This document shows, piece by piece, positions 5,942 through 8,372 of a stretch of 8,372 nt of DNA. The notes beneath the pieces were generated by a model that was given only the letters and a program-made list of their open reading frames with translations, was not told where the DNA came from and made no database searches. Source of the DNA: UBA2100 sp964399345 (lineage in GTDB: Bacteria; Patescibacteriota; Minisyncoccia; Phycocordibacterales; UBA2100). Where the stretch lies: assembly GCA_964399345.1 (NCBI GenBank), contig CAYNQE010000015.1, forward strand, positions 1 through 8,372, written 5' to 3'. Within the stretch, counting starts at the first letter, position 1, and the number at the start of each line of letters is the position of its first letter. A program made the position numbers and the translations under genes.

Positions 5942-5948
5942 CCCCTTT
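5942..5948 (-). promoter_or_regulatory. Shine-Dalgarno site of the ThyX-like gene
   Basis: On the minus strand AAAGGGG ends 6 nt before the ATG at 5935. It decides the start against the in-frame ATG at 6034. Confidence 0.7.
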
Positions 5949-5984
5949 CGAGCTGTTTTGAATTGTAAATGATACCTAATTGCA

Positions 5985-6012
5985 ACTATAGACTTAGAGT
6001 ATTCAAAGTCAA
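5985..6012 (-). promoter_or_regulatory. Promoter of the ThyX-like gene
   Basis: Read on the minus strand, TTGACT (6012-6007) and TATAGT (5990-5985, 5 of 6) are separated by 16 nt. Transcription should start near 5978, giving a leader of about 43 nt. Its -35 lies 2 nt from the possible dcd -35 on the other strand, so the two promoters are back to back. Confidence 0.7.
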
Positions 6013-6014
6013 TA

Positions 6015-6045
6015 TTTACACATCTAAAACACAATTTGGTATAGT
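6015..6045 (+). promoter_or_regulatory. Extended -10 promoter of dcd-argS, probably leaderless
   Basis: TG at 6037-6038, one G, then TATAGT at 6040-6045 (5 of 6) form an extended -10 exactly 7 nt before the ATG at 6053. TTTACA at 6015-6020 is a possible -35 with a long 19-nt spacer, which an extended -10 can tolerate. There is no SD before 6047 or 6053. Confidence 0.6.
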
Positions 6046-6052
6046 TATGTCC

Positions 6053-6589
6053 ATGATTATATCCGACTCACAAATACTAAAACATATAGAAAGTGGAGAA
6101 ATTGTTATAACTCCTTACGACAGAGAAAACTTGGGAAGTAACTCATATGATGTTCATTTGAGTAGGCATCTTGCAACATACAAAGACGATATTTTGGATT
6201 CCAGGAAACATAACGAAGTTGATCACTTTGAAATTGAAGATGAAGGAATAGTCTTACAACCAGGCGAACTATACCTAGGAAGTACTCTTGAATACACGGA
6301 AACTCATAATCACGTTCCTTTCCTTGAGGGAAAATCTAGTACTGGGCGTTTAGGAATTGATATTCACGCTACAGCAGGTAAAGGGGATGTTGGTTTTTGT
6401 GGAAACTGGACACTAGAGATTTCTGTAAGCAAACCAGTCAGGGTGTATCCTGGAATGCCAGTAGGACAACTTATCTACTACACAGTAGAAGGAGAAACTA
6501 TTAATCCCTATAATAAGAAAGAATCAGCAAAATATAATAATCAAGAGATGCTTCCAAAAGAATCAATGATGTGGAAGAATAAGTTTTAA
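6053..6589 (+). CDS. dcd: dCTP deaminase
   Basis: dCTP deaminase converts dCTP to dUTP, feeding the dUMP pool used for dTMP synthesis. From the ATG at 6053 the protein has 178 residues, normal for the family. Diagnostic parts are NLGSNSYDVHLS (28-38), the substrate-binding EGKSSTGRLGIDIHATAG (92-109), and GFCGNWTLEIS with the expected catalytic glutamate E122. Next come YPGMPVGQLIYY (132-143) and KYNNQ (160-164) in the C-terminal segment that closes over the nucleotide. ATAGKGDVGF resembles the TAG-containing version seen in bifunctional dCTP deaminase/dUTPase enzymes more than the E. coli TAHRID version, so dUMP might be the direct product; this is inference. ATG 6053 is preferred because it lies 7 nt after the extended -10. 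ATG 6047 is possible and would add two residues. argS follows 9 nt after the stop. Confidence 0.93.
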   Translation: MIISDSQILKHIESGEIVITPYDRENLGSNSYDVHLSRHLATYKDDILDSRKHNEVDHFEIEDEGIVLQPGELYLGSTLEYTETHNHVPFLEGKSSTGRLGIDIHATAGKGDVGFCGNWTLEISVSKPVRVYPGMPVGQLIYYTVEGETINPYNKKESAKYNNQEMLPKESMMWKNKF

Positions 6590-6598
6590 TAGACGAAC

Positions 6599-8239
6599 AT
6601 GATTGAAGACACAATCTCAAAATTAGTTAATGACGCATTAGAATCCTTGGATCTTAAAGGAGAGATAGTTTTAGAGCACCCTAGTGATTTATCTCACGGA
6701 GATTTCTCTTGTAATATAGCGATGAAGCTCGCTACTGGAAATCCAAAAGAATTAGCAGAGGAAATAGCTGCAGCTATTGAGCCTAGTGAATATATAAAAG
6801 AAGTTGAAGTTAAGGGTCCTGGATTTATAAACTTCTATCTTTCTGATAAGTTTTTTACCAAGAAGACTACTGATATTTTAAATACTGGAAATTGGGGAAG
6901 CAATAACATGAGTAAAGGAAAAACCATTCTTTTAGAACATAGTTCTCCAAATTTATTCAAACCTTTTCATATAGGACATTTAGTAAATAACTCTCTAGGA
7001 GAGTCACTAGTTAGAATAACTAGTTCAACTGGAGCAACCGTAACACCGCTGTCTTTTCCTTCAGATGTATCTCCTGGAATAGCAAAGGCTGTTTGGGCAG
7101 TGTTAGATAAGGGGTGGGAGGAGGAGCTTACAATAGAAAGAATAGGAGAAGCATACGTTCACGGTGTAAAAAGCTATGAAGAATTTAAAGAAGACATAGA
7201 TGCCCTAAACAAGTCTTTGTATAACAAAGAAATAGGAACTCCTGCTTGGAGAGTGTATGAAAAAGGTAGAAAGCTCTCTCTTGAATATTTCTTAGAGATG
7301 ACAAAGAGGTTAGGTTCAGAGTTTAAAGAGTTAATTTTTGAATCTGAGGCTGAAGAAGAGGGAAATAGAATAGTTAAAGAGAATACTCCTAAAGTTTTCC
7401 AGAAATCTGACGGTGCAATAATATTTAAAGGATCTGAATACGGATTATTTGATAATGTTTTTATCAACTCAGCAGGATTTGGTACGTACTTAGCAAAAGA
7501 TATCGGATTACTAAGTCTAAAGTTTTCCAAATATGATTTTGATAAATCAGTTACAGTGACAGATGTTGAACAGAAGCATCATTTTGAGTTGGTTAAAAAA
7601 GCAGCGGGACTGGTTAGCGAAGAATGGTCTGAAAAGTCTTCGTACATACAACACGGCAGGCTTCTCTTAACTAGCGGGAAGATCTCGTCCAGGGATGGCG
7701 GTGTTCCTCTTGCTGAAGATATTCTAGATTCGGTTAAGGAAAGAGTGCTTAAAAGAATGAAGGACAATGAAAGGGAAATGGATGAAGAAACAGCAAAGAA
7801 GGTTGCGGTAGCTGCAGTTAAATACGCAATTGCACGAGTTGGAATGGGAAAGAACATAACCTTCGACATGGAAACCTCACTTTCTCTTGAGGGAGATACT
7901 GGTCCATACATTCAATATACATATGCGAGAGCCAGCTCAATCCTAAGAAGTGATGATGGAACTAGTACAGAAAGAGGTTCTCTTGAAATAACAGAAGTAG
8001 AGAGACTGCTCTATCGGTTTGAAGAAGTGGTGAAGCGTGCGGCAGGTGAATACGAACCACATTACGTTGCCAACTATCTTTCAGCTCTTTCAAGTGCTTA
8101 TAACTCTTGGTATGCACAGGAGCAGGTTCTAGATGGAAGTGATTCACAAGGGTATAAATTAGCTATAACTGAAGCGGTTTCTTTAACGTTAAAAAACGGA
8201 TTGTGGATGTTAGGAATTGAAGCGCCGGAGAAAATGTAG
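6599..8239 (+). CDS. argS: Arginyl-tRNA synthetase
   Basis: This class I enzyme charges tRNA-Arg with arginine. The 546-residue protein has all expected parts. The N-terminal additional domain (about 1-85) contains HPSDLSHGDFSCNIAMKLA and GPGFINFYLS. The catalytic core carries the ATP-binding HIGH motif as H124-I-G-H127 within SPNLFKPFHIGHL, a variant closer to the SPN.AK..H.GHL type than to the SANPTG type. The KMSKS-equivalent loop is SGKISSRDGG (K361 to R365); many ArgS proteins lack a canonical KMSKS. The C-terminal DALR anticodon-binding domain (about 435-546) includes GPYIQYTYARASSIL at its junction and ends in the typical LWMLGIEAPEKM. It lies 9 nt after dcd with no SD, so it is probably in the dcd transcript. 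GC on sampled lines is 30-35%. No frameshift or missing domain is seen. Confidence 0.96.
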   Translation: MIEDTISKLVNDALESLDLKGEIVLEHPSDLSHGDFSCNIAMKLATGNPKELAEEIAAAIEPSEYIKEVEVKGPGFINFYLSDKFFTKKTTDILNTGNWGSNNMSKGKTILLEHSSPNLFKPFHIGHLVNNSLGESLVRITSSTGATVTPLSFPSDVSPGIAKAVWAVLDKGWEEELTIERIGEAYVHGVKSYEEFKEDIDALNKSLYNKEIGTPAWRVYEKGRKLSLEYFLEMTKRLGSEFKELIFESEAEEEGNRIVKENTPKVFQKSDGAIIFKGSEYGLFDNVFINSAGFGTYLAKDIGLLSLKFSKYDFDKSVTVTDVEQKHHFELVKKAAGLVSEEWSEKSSYIQHGRLLLTSGKISSRDGGVPLAEDILDSVKERVLKRMKDNEREMDEETAKKVAVAAVKYAIARVGMGKNITFDMETSLSLEGDTGPYIQYTYARASSILRSDDGTSTERGSLEITEVERLLYRFEEVVKRAAGEYEPHYVANYLSALSSAYNSWYAQEQVLDGSDSQGYKLAITEAVSLTLKNGLWMLGIEAPEKM

Positions 8240-8277
8240 ATAACTCTGGGGATAACTACTGTATAACCTGTGGACTA
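8235..8277 (+). repeat. Cluster of imperfect DnaA-box-like direct repeats
   Basis: Four units resemble TGTGGATAAC, the reverse complement of the consensus DnaA box. They are TGTAGATAAC (8235, one mismatch, overlapping the argS stop), TGGGGATAAC (8247, one mismatch), TGTATAAC (8260, shortened) and TGTGGACTA (8269, two mismatches). All have the same orientation and start 9-13 nt apart. They overlap the -35 region of the next promoter. DnaA binding is a hypothesis. Confidence 0.4.
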
Positions 8278-8283
8278 CGGGTG

Positions 8284-8289
8284 TATACT
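8284..8289 (+). promoter_or_regulatory. -10 element of the gene at 8332
   Basis: TATACT (5 of 6) at 8284-8289 would start transcription near 8296, leaving about 36 nt before the ATG at 8332. No recognisable -35 lies 16-18 nt upstream; that place is taken by the DnaA-box-like repeats, which suggests an activated or repressed promoter. Confidence 0.45.
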
Positions 8290-8315
8290 CGAATAATGAG
8301 CTCGCAACTAATCCT

Positions 8316-8328
8316 AAGGGAGGTGATC
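8316..8328 (+). promoter_or_regulatory. Very strong Shine-Dalgarno site of the gene at 8332
   Basis: AAGGGAGGTGATC differs at one base from the full complement of the bacterial 16S rRNA 3' end (AAAGGAGGTGATC). The core GGAGG (8319-8323) ends 8 nt before the ATG at 8332. It decides this start over the in-frame ATG at 8296. Confidence 0.8.
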
Positions 8329-8331
8329 GAT

Positions 8332-8372
8332 ATGCGAATTGTTCAATGCGGCGATAAGTTTCGTTTTGAAGT
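8332..8372 (+). CDS. Start of an unidentified gene, truncated by the window edge
   Basis: Only 13 complete codons are visible, MRIVQCGDKFRFE, which is too little to assign a family. The frame stays open to the edge. The ATG at 8332 is chosen because of the exceptional SD at 8316-8328. An in-frame ATG at 8296 would add 12 residues and lies 6 nt after a TATACT -10, so a leaderless longer form is a possible alternative. Confidence 0.55.
   Translation, partial: MRIVQCGDKFRFE

Noticed and set aside
5936..6034. Longer ThyX-like protein starting at ATG 6034
   Set aside because: It would run through its own predicted promoter and into the dcd -35/-10 region. The extra 33 residues do not fit the family, and the SD at 5942-5948 points to 5935.
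5969..6052. Longer dcd starting at 5969
   Set aside because: The added residues are not Dcd-like and would overlap the divergent ThyX-like promoter. The extended -10 at 6037-6045 places the start at 6053 or 6047.
7174..8147. Antisense ORFs of 61-118 residues opposite argS
   Set aside because: argS is a complete, conserved gene here. The antisense frames lack domains and start signals and are typical shadows of an AT-rich gene.

Overview
The window most resembles a chromosomal segment from a small-genome bacterium of the Candidate Phyla Radiation (Patescibacteria, probably a Parcubacteria-type lineage). This is inferred from several things. Genes are compact, AT-rich and tightly packed. SecE is only 59 residues long. 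A secE-nusG-rplK block carries an extra membrane ORF and ends at a terminator with no rplA (L1). The ArgS is divergent, DUF3179 and TlpA-like proteins are paired, and a ThyX relative is double length. No gene needs TGA read as an amino acid, so the standard bacterial code fits. No RNA gene, CRISPR array, insertion sequence or phage gene was seen.

Layout. 18-1521: two overlapping genes for membrane-anchored CxxC proteins, a DUF3179 protein and a TlpA-like thioredoxin-fold protein. 1582-2201: thymidylate kinase (tmk) broken by a one-base deficit in a G run. 2206-2293: a hairpin, a good sigma-70-type promoter and a second small hairpin. 2308-3948: secE, nusG, an unknown four-helix membrane protein and rplK, closed by a clean intrinsic terminator. 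4040-4543: an unrecognised gene with its own promoter and Shine-Dalgarno (SD) sequence. 4549-4582: a perfect 15-bp bidirectional terminator. 5935-4589 (minus): a ThyX-family protein made of two ThyX-like repeats. 5985-6045: back-to-back promoters. 6053-8239: dcd and argS. 8235-8372: a cluster of imperfect DnaA-box-like repeats, a promoter, a very strong SD and the first codons of a gene that runs off the window.

Three genes belong to dTTP supply: dcd makes dUTP (or dUMP) from dCTP, the ThyX-like protein would make dTMP from dUMP if active, and tmk makes dTDP. Another block serves transcription, translation and secretion (SecE, NusG, L11, ArgS).

The genes fall into two classes. tmk, the 4040 gene, the ThyX-like gene and the 8332 gene have clear SD sequences; hand counts on sample lines of the first three give about 40-52% GC. 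The others lack a visible SD and give about 30-35% GC on sampled lines. Two of the SD-less genes (DUF3179 and dcd) have an extended -10 element exactly 7 nt before an ATG, as expected for leaderless mRNAs. The most unusual item is the ThyX-like protein: its first repeat keeps the second half of the ThyX signature, and its second repeat keeps the first half (RHR).
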